64,000 bases of DNA from positions 7,254,001 through 7,318,000 of the forward strand of contig OY755198.1 of the NCBI GenBank assembly GCA_963576735.1, given 5' to 3'. The notes beneath the pieces were generated by a model, which saw only the letters and a list, made by a program, of their open reading frames with translations, made no database searches and was not told where the DNA came from. Each line of letters opens with the position of its first letter. The first letter of the stretch is position 1. This document shows positions 21,001-27,800 of the stretch, piece by piece. The position numbers were made by a program, and so were the translations under genes. The stretch comes from Bedellia somnulentella (lineage: Eukaryota; Arthropoda; Insecta; Lepidoptera; Bedelliidae).

Positions 21001-23245
21001 ACACTTCGCGAATACTGTTTTGACATTTATTACCATGGGTTTTTCTCAACTTCTTGATGTAAGTAGCTAAATTGGCGCGATTTAAAACTCTGAGTCATCT
21101 AAAATTAAACCATAAAAAATTAACATTCCACGTTTAGAGTCTGCTTAGAATAGCACCAATAGAATAACAACATAGTTTTTCCCGCGGGCTCCAAATATCA
21201 AAAGCGTTAACAATTTCCAAATGGAACTGCAAAAGTGTAAACTTTTTTCATGAAACGTCAAAAATATTAACACTTTCCAAATCAATCATCAACACTTGGT
21301 TTCCATCTATTTATTACTATTACTATACCAAACTCAATAAAACCAATCTTTATTAGACTTTGTTGTATATGAAACACACTTGGACCAAATTGAGAGTGTG
21401 CTCAAAAAGGCTGGCGTCCTAAGTATGAAGAATAAAAGAGCATGCATGAAAAGATTGATGGATGTAAACGAAGCTAGAGAGGTTTGTCAGGATCGTACGA
21501 AGTGGCGATCAATAATCTCTGCCTACCCCAATGGGAACTAATGGCGTGAGTATATGTATGTATGTATGAAACCAATTTAAAAAAGTTAAATTTCGACACC
21601 CGCAGGTCTTGAACCCGCGACATAACCACCACCAAGTAACACCAAAACTTCTTGACACCAGTAAGGCGTTAACAGTCTCATGATTTGACTTTATAAAATA
21701 ATTAAATGGAATGTAACAATAGAGCTAATAACTAATAAACAATAGAATTTAGCAAGATTTTATGTAACTTTTTTTTAAAACTTTGTTTTCTAGAATCTTG
21801 TCTGAAATCCTCGGGAAGGCTATTTAGTGCGATGGGTAAACGTTTTTTTATTGTTCTGTCCCCGTAATAATTTTGAACTCTAGGCACCTCATACTTGCCC
21901 GATGACATAGTCCTAGTCGCATTTTGGTGTTTCACGAGTGACAAGTCATGCTCCCGATTATCATGTTGGTTAATTAAGAAAATATATCTTCCCTCCAGCG
22001 TCTCGGCAACCGCGGCGAGAACAGCCACAGCACGATGCACGGCTACCACCAGCCCAGCGGCGTGCTGTTCTACGCGGAGGTGGGTCGCAGCGCGCTGTCG
22101 TGTTGGAACAGCGGTGGGAAGCTGGAACCGGGGGCTGTCACTATACTGGCGCAGGATTCCAGGAGAATGTCTTATCCTTCGGGTACGTTTTATAGGATTT
22201 TTTTAATACAGCTAATATTGACGAAAAACATTGTGAGTAAACCTAATTATACTTAGTCAGTTCACGCAAGTGCAGGCCTGCCCCCTGCGAAAGTTCCCAC
22301 TTTAAGCCTGGATAGTAATCCAGGTTTCAAGTGGGTACAGACAGCTGACAGAATATCACGTGATTTTAAAAAGAATTTTACTAACAAATACTGTTTAGTC
22401 AAGAGAAAAAAATGTGCTTACTTAGCATATACCACCAAAAACATTTGTTTCAGATCTCCACGTGACAGGCGATGAGGTCTGGATAATGGCAAACTCTATG
22501 CCAAGGTTCATTTACTCTAGACTCGATACTAACGAATACAATTTCTTTATTTACAAGTAAGTACTTGATCGATTCGATTTAGTTGGCTCAAGTTTTTAAA
22601 ACTTTGGATTTTGACTTCTATGAGAAAGAGGTCAGGAGATGAATTTAATTTTTCCAATGTACTTTTTATTTTGTCATAACATTTTGTGAGTTTAGGTGAA
22701 ACTGTAATTTTTATAACATAACATAACATATACTCACGGCTATAAATCCCTTAGCGGGGTAGCCAGAGCTTTGGAATGAGAAATTCCTCAGTCACTTTTG
22801 GAAGTTGAGTGGAGAAAAGATGGTAGAATAAAAGTTGTTGGTGATGGGTCTCCAACCGCTTCGCCCAAAAATCCCTTAAAAAGCCCCAAGTCCGTTAGTC
22901 GCCATTTACGTACACCCATCGGTAGAAACGGGGTAGTGCTATTCTAAGCCGACACTACACGGCAAAAATTTTATTTTGTTTGTATTTTATTTTTGTTTAA
23001 TTTTTATTAGGCAATGAATAAATACTATCTTTCCTTTTTCTTTCCTTTAGATATCTGTAGCTCATTTTATTGTAAATACATACTTACATACATAGACTCG
23101 CGGATATAAATCCCTTAGCTATCGCGGTTTCTATAATTACTTTTTTTATTTCAGAGCCAAAGTGGAAGATCTAATAATGAATACCCCTTGTGCAGCCGGA
23201 CTGTCACTAACTGCCAACAATAATAGTAAAATTACATTTAATTAA
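3090..23245 (+). CDS. Yellow/MRJP family secreted protein, yellow-g-like (11 exons, 511 aa)
   Basis: Exons: 3090-3240, 4665-4787, 5273-5413, 6239-6337, 7546-7719, 8548-8664, 14372-14548, 19521-19696, 21999-22182, 22454-22556, 23155-23245 (stop TAA). Every junction is GT-AG and the joined frame is open (1536 nt). A splice acceptor at 3078-3079 just before the ATG suggests a 5' UTR intron. Residues 1-23 are a signal peptide, followed by FAWKQI, the usual start of Yellow proteins. Residues 51-138 are an unusual insert: acidic, with RGKR at 68-71, then a Ser/Pro/Thr-rich linker. The MRJP propeller follows: [73 protein letters not shown]. The PRRR-GIPSTLN, NRQQ and NSMP motifs resemble yellow-g/g2 (eggshell-associated in flies) more than other paralogues; the family is sure, the subtype is not. 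Introns hold many transposons and two stray exon copies. Confidence 0.9.
3262..3536 (-). repeat. Family A copy 2 (subtype A1), yellow-like intron 1
   Basis: Full-length inverted copy with a duplicated tail (two CTCACGGCTA tails separated by an ACAT repeat). Subtype A1 is marked by AAATGGGGTAGTGCTATTCT near the head. Confidence 0.8.
3737..3996 (-). repeat. Family A copy 3, yellow-like intron 1
   Basis: Full-length inverted copy ending in CATACATACATATACTCACG. It carries the ACGATCACCCACGGGTAGAA variant intermediate between subtypes A1 and A2. Confidence 0.8.
4125..4315. repeat. Long inverted repeat made from two family T SINE halves
   Basis: Outer arms GACATGAAAACCTCATGTGG (left) and the inverse of it (right, about 4290-4312) enclose a perfect 14 bp stem CCCGCGACCTCGGG (4188-4201) / CCCGAGGTCGCGGG (4208-4221) around a 6 nt loop. 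The inner stem is the tRNA-like T/B-box region of the SINE read in both directions. Confidence 0.7.
4475..4590 (+). repeat. tRNA-derived SINE, family T
   Basis: CACTGTAGCTCAATTGGCAG (A box) and GGTCGCGGGTTCGAACCCC (B box) form a tRNA-like head, followed by GGTGTCGCAATTTTTCTTTC and an ATTCATCTTTT tail. It sits 75 nt before exon 2 of the yellow-like gene. Confidence 0.7.
5107..5200 (+). repeat. LINE-derived 3' fragment
   Basis: GCTTCGGACAGGGTTGTGTG and CCAGCAGTGGGAAACAAT resemble the conserved C-terminal end of a lepidopteran non-LTR reverse transcriptase ORF. It lies in the intron just before exon 3 and cannot be an exon, because it hits a stop in the required frame. Confidence 0.4.
5835..6005. 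mobile_element. MITE with TTAA-type target, copy 1
   Basis: About 171 bp with inverted ends GAGCTTATTCCATT...AATGGAATAAGCTC. TTAA follows the right end at 6006-6009; the left flank is CAAA, so one duplication copy has mutated. Other copies: 47088-47259 and 49035-49206. Confidence 0.75.
6040..6170 (+). repeat. Family A, degenerate partial copy
   Basis: GGTGTCGTAAGAGGCGGCTG, TCTGGCTACCCC and a worn CATGAGTGTATATA tail are recognisable; the central part is shortened. Confidence 0.5.
6377..6500 (+). repeat. Family C: RTE-like LINE 3' end
   Basis: Encodes [27 protein letters not shown] and a stop, the C-terminus of an RTE-like reverse transcriptase ORF, then GGCGTGAGAATATGTATG and TATG repeats. 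It is 5'-truncated. Confidence 0.65.
6657..6780 (-). repeat. Family B SINE, degenerate fragment
   Basis: CCCGAAGACCTAACAGAG, ATCACG and TACAGTGTG echo the family B body. The divergence is high. Confidence 0.4.
6806..7052 (-). repeat. Family A copy 5 (A1), yellow-like intron 4
   Basis: Full-length inverted copy from TACATATACTAACGGCTATA to CCGACACTACACAGC. Confidence 0.8.
7083..7330 (+). repeat. Unnamed interspersed repeat, copy 1
   Basis: CTAGGTGGGC, GCTTCGTATGCC, ATGGTGAC and AAAATACAAAAGTCAGGGGT recur, inverted, at 57045-57335. I do not recognise the family and see no coding potential. Confidence 0.5.
7868..8113 (+). repeat. Family A copy 6 (A1), full length
   Basis: Runs from TGCTGTGTAGTGTCGGCTTA to GCCGTGAGTATATGTATGTA. 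A short second fragment follows at 8115-8170. Confidence 0.85.
8221..8468 (-). repeat. Family A copy 7 (A1), just before yellow-like exon 6
   Basis: Full-length inverted copy, ending 80 nt before the exon 6 acceptor at 8547. Confidence 0.85.
8712..8838 (+). repeat. Family B SINE, 3' half
   Basis: GGCCATAGGCCTGCCCCCTA, TCACGTGAGTACACTGTCCA and GTATTAGTACCTCTGCCAAC match the body of the full copies. It begins 48 nt after yellow-like exon 6. Confidence 0.7.
8988..9024 (-). repeat. Family D SINE fragment
   Basis: GGCCTTAGTCCACCGCGCTG GCCAA is the inverse of the GGCCAGCGTGGTGGACTATG segment of the family D copy at 13621. Confidence 0.5.
9025..9784. other. Intron 6 sequence with a CpG-rich patch
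   Basis: No gene seen. A short open frame at 9014-9196 starts inside a SINE fragment, and I do not call it a gene. From about 9425 to 9600 the base composition changes sharply to GC- and CpG-rich (CCCGAGCGTCGCCCGCCGCC, ATGTCGCGCGCGCC), unlike the AT-rich surroundings. GCCGTTAGTGTGCGAGTGA here has a near match at 20470-20486. Confidence 0.4.
9785..10030 (-). repeat. Family A copy 8, yellow-like intron 6
   Basis: Full-length inverted copy, diverged (a small duplication near CCTAACCATCGCC). Confidence 0.75.
10031..10702. other. Intron 6 sequence with second CpG-rich patch and LINE C remnant
   Basis: 10290-10400 is strongly GC/CpG-rich (CGCGCGCACTGCGACGCGTC). At 10612-10675 GGCTTCGTCTACATTCATCC and CATACATGCTCTTTTATTCT are an inverted remnant of family C. 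No coding exon is recognised. Confidence 0.4.
11068..11100 (+). repeat. TAA microsatellite (LINE target)
   Basis: AATAATAATAA array directly abutting the LINE fragment on the left; CATAATAATAA lies at its right end. Confidence 0.8.
11101..11937 (+). mobile_element. R4/Dong-like non-LTR retrotransposon, 5'-truncated, with restriction-like endonuclease domain
   Basis: An open frame from the truncation point to the TGA at 11833-11835 encodes the C-terminal part only. It has a zinc-knuckle-like [18 protein letters not shown], then [10 protein letters not shown] and [11 protein letters not shown], the catalytic core of the restriction-like endonuclease found in R2/R4-type elements (PD...VDVT..D), then AETEKRRKY. 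The reverse transcriptase is missing. A roughly 100 nt 3' UTR follows (GGAGAGGCGAGGAATTGAAA). It lies between TAA repeats; as I recall, Dong-type elements of this clade favour TAA repeats. The remaining frame is intact, so the copy is fairly young, but it cannot move on its own. Confidence 0.8.
12155..12657 (-). mobile_element. Jockey/CR1-type LINE 3' end, truncated
   Basis: The minus frame encodes [37 protein letters not shown] and [12 protein letters not shown], the C-terminal tail that follows the reverse transcriptase in such LINEs. The catalytic part is missing. An A/T-rich 3' tail runs to about 12155. Confidence 0.65.
13163..13403 (+). repeat. Family A copy 10 (A1)
   Basis: Starts GCCGTGTAGTGACGGCTTAG immediately beside the 5' end of the Helitron-like element and ends GCCGTGAGTATTAGTATGTA. 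Confidence 0.8.
13621..14195 (+). repeat. tRNA-derived SINE, family D, with TCTA tail
   Basis: The head TGGTCTAGCGGTTAAGCG (A box) and GGGTTCGATTCCC (B box) form a tRNA-like unit. The body has GATTCCGTGCTTCGGAGGG, CGTCATTCCCGGCTACTA and CCAGCGTGGTGGACTATGG. It may end near 13950 with a second element carrying the TCTA tail at 14176-14196. A split inverted copy lies at 33888-34440. Confidence 0.7.
14574..14658 (+). repeat. Tandem segment from exon 7 downstream intron
   Basis: ACGACTGACAGCTGTCAAAG...CACAGTGCT occurs here, in part at 15169-15190 and again at 15294-15342. The following GTAGCATCAA repeats the first bases of exon 7. Confidence 0.6.
14663..15151 (-). mobile_element. MITE family G copy 1
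   Basis: About 490 bp with inverted ends CGGTATGCAAAG type (here worn to CGTTATTCAAAG and CTTTGCACACCG), flanked by AATT on both sides. Shares long internal sequence with 25080-25566 and 40401-40886, including TGACGTCAT and CACGT motifs. Confidence 0.75.
15343..15520 (+). pseudogene. Duplicate of yellow-like exon 7
   Basis: Roughly 94% identical over about 170 nt to exon 7 (14377-14548), with the frame still open. About five changes alter residues (for example Y to C and D to H) and the rest are silent. The 3' splice site AG is lost: the sequence before it is CACAGTGCTA rather than TTTTTTCTAG. A GT still follows at the 3' edge. It would be skipped or non-functional unless another acceptor is used. 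Confidence 0.8.
15521..15892. other. Intron sequence, no feature recognised
   Basis: AT-rich, no coding signal and no repeat I can name. Confidence 0.4.
15893..16138 (-). repeat. Family A copy 11, degenerate
   Basis: GGGTCACCAACCACATCGCC, CCGTTAGTCGTCTTTTACG and TATTCTAAGCTAACACTACA mark an inverted copy. An extra GTCCCGCTATGGTA segment is repeated inside. Confidence 0.6.
16188..17466 (-). mobile_element. Mariner (DD34D) transposon, inactive
   Basis: 1279 bp, flanked by TA, with inverted ends sharing CTGTGTA and AGTATCGGGAAT-TGTCAATA. It lies in yellow-like intron 7 and is complete in length for a mariner. Confidence 0.9.
16239..17272 (-). pseudogene. Mariner transposase, broken
   Basis: Starts [14 protein letters not shown]. 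The N-terminal helix-turn-helix, [12 protein letters not shown] (first D), [10 protein letters not shown] (second D) and [13 protein letters not shown] (third D, 34 residues on) are all present, and the tail reads [10 protein letters not shown]. Three breaks disable it: an in-frame TAA straight after SGRP (17072-17074), a frameshift in the A run at 16668-16676, and another frameshift near 16330-16340. All catalytic aspartates survive. About 345 codons are represented, the usual mariner length. Confidence 0.9.
17467..18663. other. Intron 7 sequence, no gene recognised
   Basis: A scrap of family A (GAGGTAGTGCTATTCTGTGC near 17538) is visible; the rest is AT-rich with no exon or named repeat. 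Small open frames here are not supported. Confidence 0.4.
18664..18920 (+). repeat. Family A copy 12 (A1), full length
   Basis: Well preserved, ending in GCCGTGAGTATATG and four TATG units; close to a family consensus. Confidence 0.85.
19406..19497 (-). repeat. Family C LINE 3' fragment
   Basis: TCACGCCATTAGTTCCCATT and GGCAAACCTCTCTAGCTTCA are the inverse of the family C end. It stops 23 nt before yellow-like exon 8. Confidence 0.65.
19722..19920 (-). repeat. Family A copy 13, directly after yellow-like exon 8
   Basis: Inverted copy between the true exon 8 and its partial duplicate. Head end truncated near CTCCCTTGGGATGACA. Confidence 0.7.
19927..20030 (+). pseudogene. Partial, broken duplicate of yellow-like exon 8
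   Basis: Repeats GGACCCAGCACAAA-GG through CCCCTGATCAGCACCCACGA, then skips about 34 nt present in exon 8 and resumes at ACGCATCGCAGGC through CAGTTTAATG. The deletion shifts the frame, so it cannot code like exon 8. A GTAAGC donor follows. Confidence 0.8.
20031..20734. other. Intron 8 sequence, no gene recognised
   Basis: Contains GCGCTGCTAGTGTGCGAGTG, similar to the CpG-rich patch at 9548-9566, and a family B scrap near 20680 (AACGTTCACACCG). Nothing else is recognised. Confidence 0.35.
20735..20941 (-). repeat. Family A copy 14, degenerate
   Basis: GATGGGTCTCCAGCC, TAAGTCGCCTCTTAC and a head scrap TGCTGTGTAGTGTCGGC misplaced at the opposite end, so this may be two overlapping insertions. 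Confidence 0.55.
21372..21570 (+). repeat. Family C: RTE-like LINE 3' end, long copy
   Basis: Encodes [12 protein letters not shown], then [20 protein letters not shown] and WRS..SAYPNGN, ending GGCGTGAGTATATG and TATG repeats. Confidence 0.7.
22296..22335. repeat. Short stem-loop
   Basis: CCCACTTTAAGCCTGGAT and ATCCAGGTTTCAAGTGGG pair around AGTA with two or three mismatches. It lies in yellow-like intron 9. Confidence 0.55.
22727..22968 (-). repeat. Family A copy 15, yellow-like intron 10
   Basis: Full-length inverted copy; head reads GGTAGAAACGGGGTAGTGC. A scrap of another tail is at 23090-23120. Confidence 0.85.
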
Positions 23246-23303
23246 ATAGATATTATTTTTTGATTAAATTTATGCATTTATTATATTTTTATACTTATTG
23301 ACA

Positions 23304-23309
23304 AATAAA
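23304..23309 (+). promoter_or_regulatory. Candidate poly(A) signal of the yellow-like gene
   Basis: AATAAA, 59 nt after the TAA stop. Confidence 0.6.
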
Positions 23310-23449
23310 AAACAGTGGTCTTACTAAATTGTTTTATTTTACACAAACTTACAACATATTTTAATTTCCTTACATTACATTATATTGTAAAAAAACAAAG
23401 ATAGCCGGTGGGCATAATTACGAGTATATTTCTCTATTGTATGTATTGG

Positions 23450-23658
23450 GTAGCCAGAGCTAATAAATTAAAAAATTCTTAACCACTTTTGGAAAATTTA
23501 GTGGGGAATAGATGGTAAAATAAAGGTTATTGGTGATGGGTCTCCAACCGCATCGCCCAAAAATCCCTTAAAAGTCCCAATACCGTAGGTCGCCTCTTAC
23601 GTACACCCACCGGAAGAAATGGGGTAGTGCTATTCTAAGCCAACACTACACAGCTAGA
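23450..23658 (-). repeat. Family A copy 16 (A1)
   Basis: Inverted, lacking the tail end. It lies between the convergent yellow-like and CENP-H-like genes. Confidence 0.75.
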
Positions 23659-23730
23659 TTAACAATCTTGAATATACAAAATATCCCAAAATTTACAGAT
23701 ACGCATATCTGAAGATTTTTTTAAAATCTA

Positions 23731-24360
23731 TATATTATGGACCAAAGAGCATGTATGAAAAGATTGATGGATGTAAACGAAGCTAGAGAGGTTTGCCAGG
23801 ATCGTACAAAGTGGCGATCGATAGTCTCTGCCTACCCCAATGGGAACTAACGGCGTGAGAATATGTATGTATGTATGGACCAAGTGATAAATTGGGCAGT
23901 ATGCATAACGCCCGGTCATTATGAAAAATGCCCAATATGAGAGTGCAATTTAATAATTATTATTCAAATAATCAAATTGACTTGGCATGATAGATATTGC
24001 TCATCATCTTTTAGGCAGAGTAATACAAACATATTTAATTAAATATTTTTTTATTGTTATTGTCATTTTATGTAGGTAGTTTCCCCCACCTCCCATCCCC
24101 TATATGCAAGGAAACAGGCAAGCAAGCAAGAATACAATCAAGCAAGCATGGAAGGCAACATGCTTTAAGGTGCTCGCTCCGCTCGCTTGTTTTATACATA
24201 ATCTAACCTAACCTAGCTAAATGTAACCTAACCATTCTTTGCTTGCAGGGGGCTTTTAAAATAGTTATTAATCACTTAGTCCAATAAAGCTAAACATTAT
24301 TTATAATGCTCGGGCATTATAAATAATGCCCGCATTAATCACCTGGTCCATAACATATAT
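23731..24360. mobile_element. MITE with TTATGGACCA ends, carrying a family C insertion
   Basis: TTATGGACCA at the left and TGGTCCATAA at the right, with matching AGTGAT/ATCAC continuations, define inverted ends. A family C LINE end (23745-23874) is inserted at the left end and duplicates ATGGACCA (23737-23744 and 23875-23882). Confidence 0.65.
23745..23874 (+). repeat. Family C LINE 3' end inserted in MITE
   Basis: AAGAGCATGTATGAAAAGAT through GGCGTGAGAATATGTATG, flanked by the 8 bp duplication ATGGACCA. Confidence 0.75.
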
Positions 24361-24805
24361 AAATTTTGAATCATAGCAAAAATGAGATGTTAATAAACAT
24401 TATTATCACTATAAGTTAGCAAAATATATATTTAGTTAAAATTTAAAAATACAGTCAGTTCTAAATAATATTATTTTCACGGGATTATTCTGATTTTCTA
24501 ATAATAAGTTTTACAATCGAAAATATTTAAGGTTCTTTTAATCTCCACCCACTGCAAATTTTGTATAATTATGATATCTAGTCTATGTTTCACCTGAAGA
24601 TTGTAAATTCATATAAAAAAAAAACAAAATCAATGGTTAGGGCCTATTAATTACAAACATACAAAAATACGCAGGTTTTCTCCTTAAAATATTACCATAG
24701 TTAGTACAGTAACACATCATAAATGCAATCATTATTTCAATTAAAATAATATTTTTTCACTTCTTACTACATTTCTTCAAGACCATAATTTTAATGAAAG
24801 AGTAG

Positions 24806-27800
24806 TCATTGGTACACATGTCTGGCGGTCGCAAAGGCTTGTAATACGTCTTTGGGATCACTCAACCAGTCATATTGGGTTCTGCCTGTACCCAGCATTG
24901 GGATTAATTGGCGCATAAGGTCCACTTTAGCATTTATGCACTTCAGCTTGCTGAAACAATAAGATAACTTGCGTGAGGAATGAAATTATAGGCAATGATT
25001 AGATAAAACTGTAGATTATTAGGTAATATTTTATTACTAATCAATAAAGGAAAGAAAAATTTCAACACCAGCGGGAATTCGGTATGCAAAGTTTTACTAA
25101 AGTGATGCTGATTACAAAACCATTTCGAGATATTTTGGTTATAAACAATATTTTCAAGCAATTATATCAATTGAAGCTAAGATGACTGTTATTTTATCAA
25201 AAAACTGTAACAGTGTTGACCTTCAATGTTGTTTCAAAGACATACGGTTTTGCAGTTTATTAATAAAATATCGAAACTCATAGGTTTGTTTAGTAAAATA
25301 TCGTAATAATTTCATTTGACATCACAAATTCGTATTATGTTTTGCAACCAGCAACATTTTTATAAAACATTTCGCTTCATTTGCATGTCGCACGTGATTT
25401 TATCAATCGATGACGTCATATAGTACAAAAGTTGAACAATCTTTAAAAAATCATAACTTTACAATTACTCATTTTAAATGAAAAATATTCAAATCAGTCT
25501 TTTATTTTCGTGTTTACTATCGAATAAAAATATTTAATAAATACCAAAAAAAAACTTTGCATACCGAACTGAACCCACGACCTCTGCCAATTGAGCTATA
25601 GTGTTAAGTGGCTACTAGTGCGAAATTCTGGGCGCGTATACCCGGTGGGCGTGGGCTCGATTCTCGCAGGTGTCAAAATTTTTCTTTACTTTATTGATTA
25701 GTAATGAAATGATACCTAATAATATACGGTCTATCTAACAATCCCCACATAAGAGGTTTTCATATACAAAACATACTAAAATATTTTTTTTGTTATTTAT
25801 TAAATATTTTTATTCGATAGTTAACACGAAAATAAAAGACCAATTTGAATATTTTTTATTAAAAAACATACATATACTCACGGCTATATATCCCTTAACG
25901 GGGTAGCCAGAGCTTTGGAATGATAAATAATTATAGTTGGTGACTGTATCCAACTGCATCGCTTTAAAAGCCCCAATATCCTTAACCGCCTCTTACGGAA
26001 AACCACAGAAAGAAATGGAGTAGTGCTTTTCCAAAACACTACACAACTTCAGCATTCAAATAATGTTACAAGAAAAGCTAGTAAGTATATTCATTACGCA
26101 TGTTACCCATGTTGTATATTGCTGTGTAGTGCCGGCTTAGAATAGCACTACCCCATTTCTTCTGGTGGGTGTACGTAAGAGGCGACTAACGGTATTGGGG
26201 CTTTTAAGGGATTTTTGGGCGATGCGGTTGGAGACCCATCACTAAAAACCTTTATTTTTACCATCTTTTCCCCAAACAACTTCCAAAAGTGGCTGAGGAA
26301 TGTATAATTCCTTAGCTCTGGCTACCCCTTCTAGGGAAATATAGCCTTGAGTATATGTATGTACATGTTACCTATATAATAGCATTCAAATAACGTTACG
26401 AAAAAAGCTAGTATAGTTCGGCCGTTCAGAGAATGCGTTCCTGACGACGTAACTTTGTAATGGCGTTGCAGTTACGATAAAAATATTTTAGCTGGTTGTT
26501 TGCCGTTTTAACAATTGATGAGCATTAAAACAAAATTATTAAATCAATAATCAATGAATGTTATAATTTTGTGCCAAACTGATTGTCAAATAACTTGGTA
26601 AACAATATTTTCTAAATCTATACTGCGCTATGACAAGGTTATGTTAGCGCTTTATGTTGACTTTATTATGACTAACTGACAGCTGTCAGTAACGCATTCT
26701 CTGAACGGCCGAAGTATAAGTATTACATACATACATATACTCACGGTTATATTTCCCTAGAAGGGGTAGCCAGAGCTAAGGAATTAGTAATTCCTCAGCC
26801 ACTTTTGGAAGTTGCGTGGGGAATAGATGGTAAAATAAAGGTGTGGGTCTCTAACCGCATCGCCCAAAAATTCAATAAAAAGCCCCAATACCCTTAGTCG
26901 CCTCTTTTGTCACCCGTGGGTAGAAAGGGGTAGCGACAATCTAAGCCGGCAATACACGGCAACTAAGTATTACGTTACCTATATAATGGGCTATCGCTGT
27001 GCTGAACGTCCCCGGTTCGATTCTCCGTCAGATCCTTATACTCCCCCAAAGTCGTGTCCCATTCTTTCCTGAGTTTCTCATGTTCTCTCTGTTTCTCAGT
27101 CAACAGGGAATCGAGGTACCTCAGCTCGGAATCTAAGGTACGGATTTTGTTCAGACGAGCTGAGATTTTACTGAAAAAATATGTGAAGAAATCTGGGTAA
27201 ATCAGGCAGTTGACTTAGCGATATAATGCATACATACCTATACTCACTCAGAGCTTCAGAGCTAGAGACTCTTTAGCCACATTTGGAAGTTGATAGGGGA
27301 CTAGATAAAGAAATAAAGTATCGTTGGTAATGGGTCTCCAACCGCATCGTCCGAAAACCACTTAAAACTCACACATCATAACACACATTACACACACCAC
27401 ACACATTATCATTCAAGTATCATCAATTATCACTATTATTAAATTTTATTCTTTTCTCAATTGTTTAGCATTTTTACATATATATATTTTTTCTTTTTCT
27501 GTTGTTATTCATTTTGTCTGTAGATAGTTTAGTTTATTTTTTTCTTTTGAATTAACTGTGTGTGTATCTTGTTTTAACTTGTGATCATCTGTTATTGGCC
27601 TTATTTACTGTACTGTTTCAACTTACTATATAATATGTGTTGCTGTTGATGATCCTTATATAATAAATAAATAAATAATAACCCCATACCCTTAGCAGCC
27701 TCTTACGACACCCGTGGGTAGAAAGGGGTAGCGACATTCTAAGCCGGCACTACACGGCGATGAAATGCCTCGTCATAATTAAAAGGTCTCGACTAAACGA

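Noticed and set aside
24195..24235. Telomere-like AACCTAACCTA run
   Set aside because: Only two or three units of the insect telomere repeat, interrupted; chance or a MITE interior.
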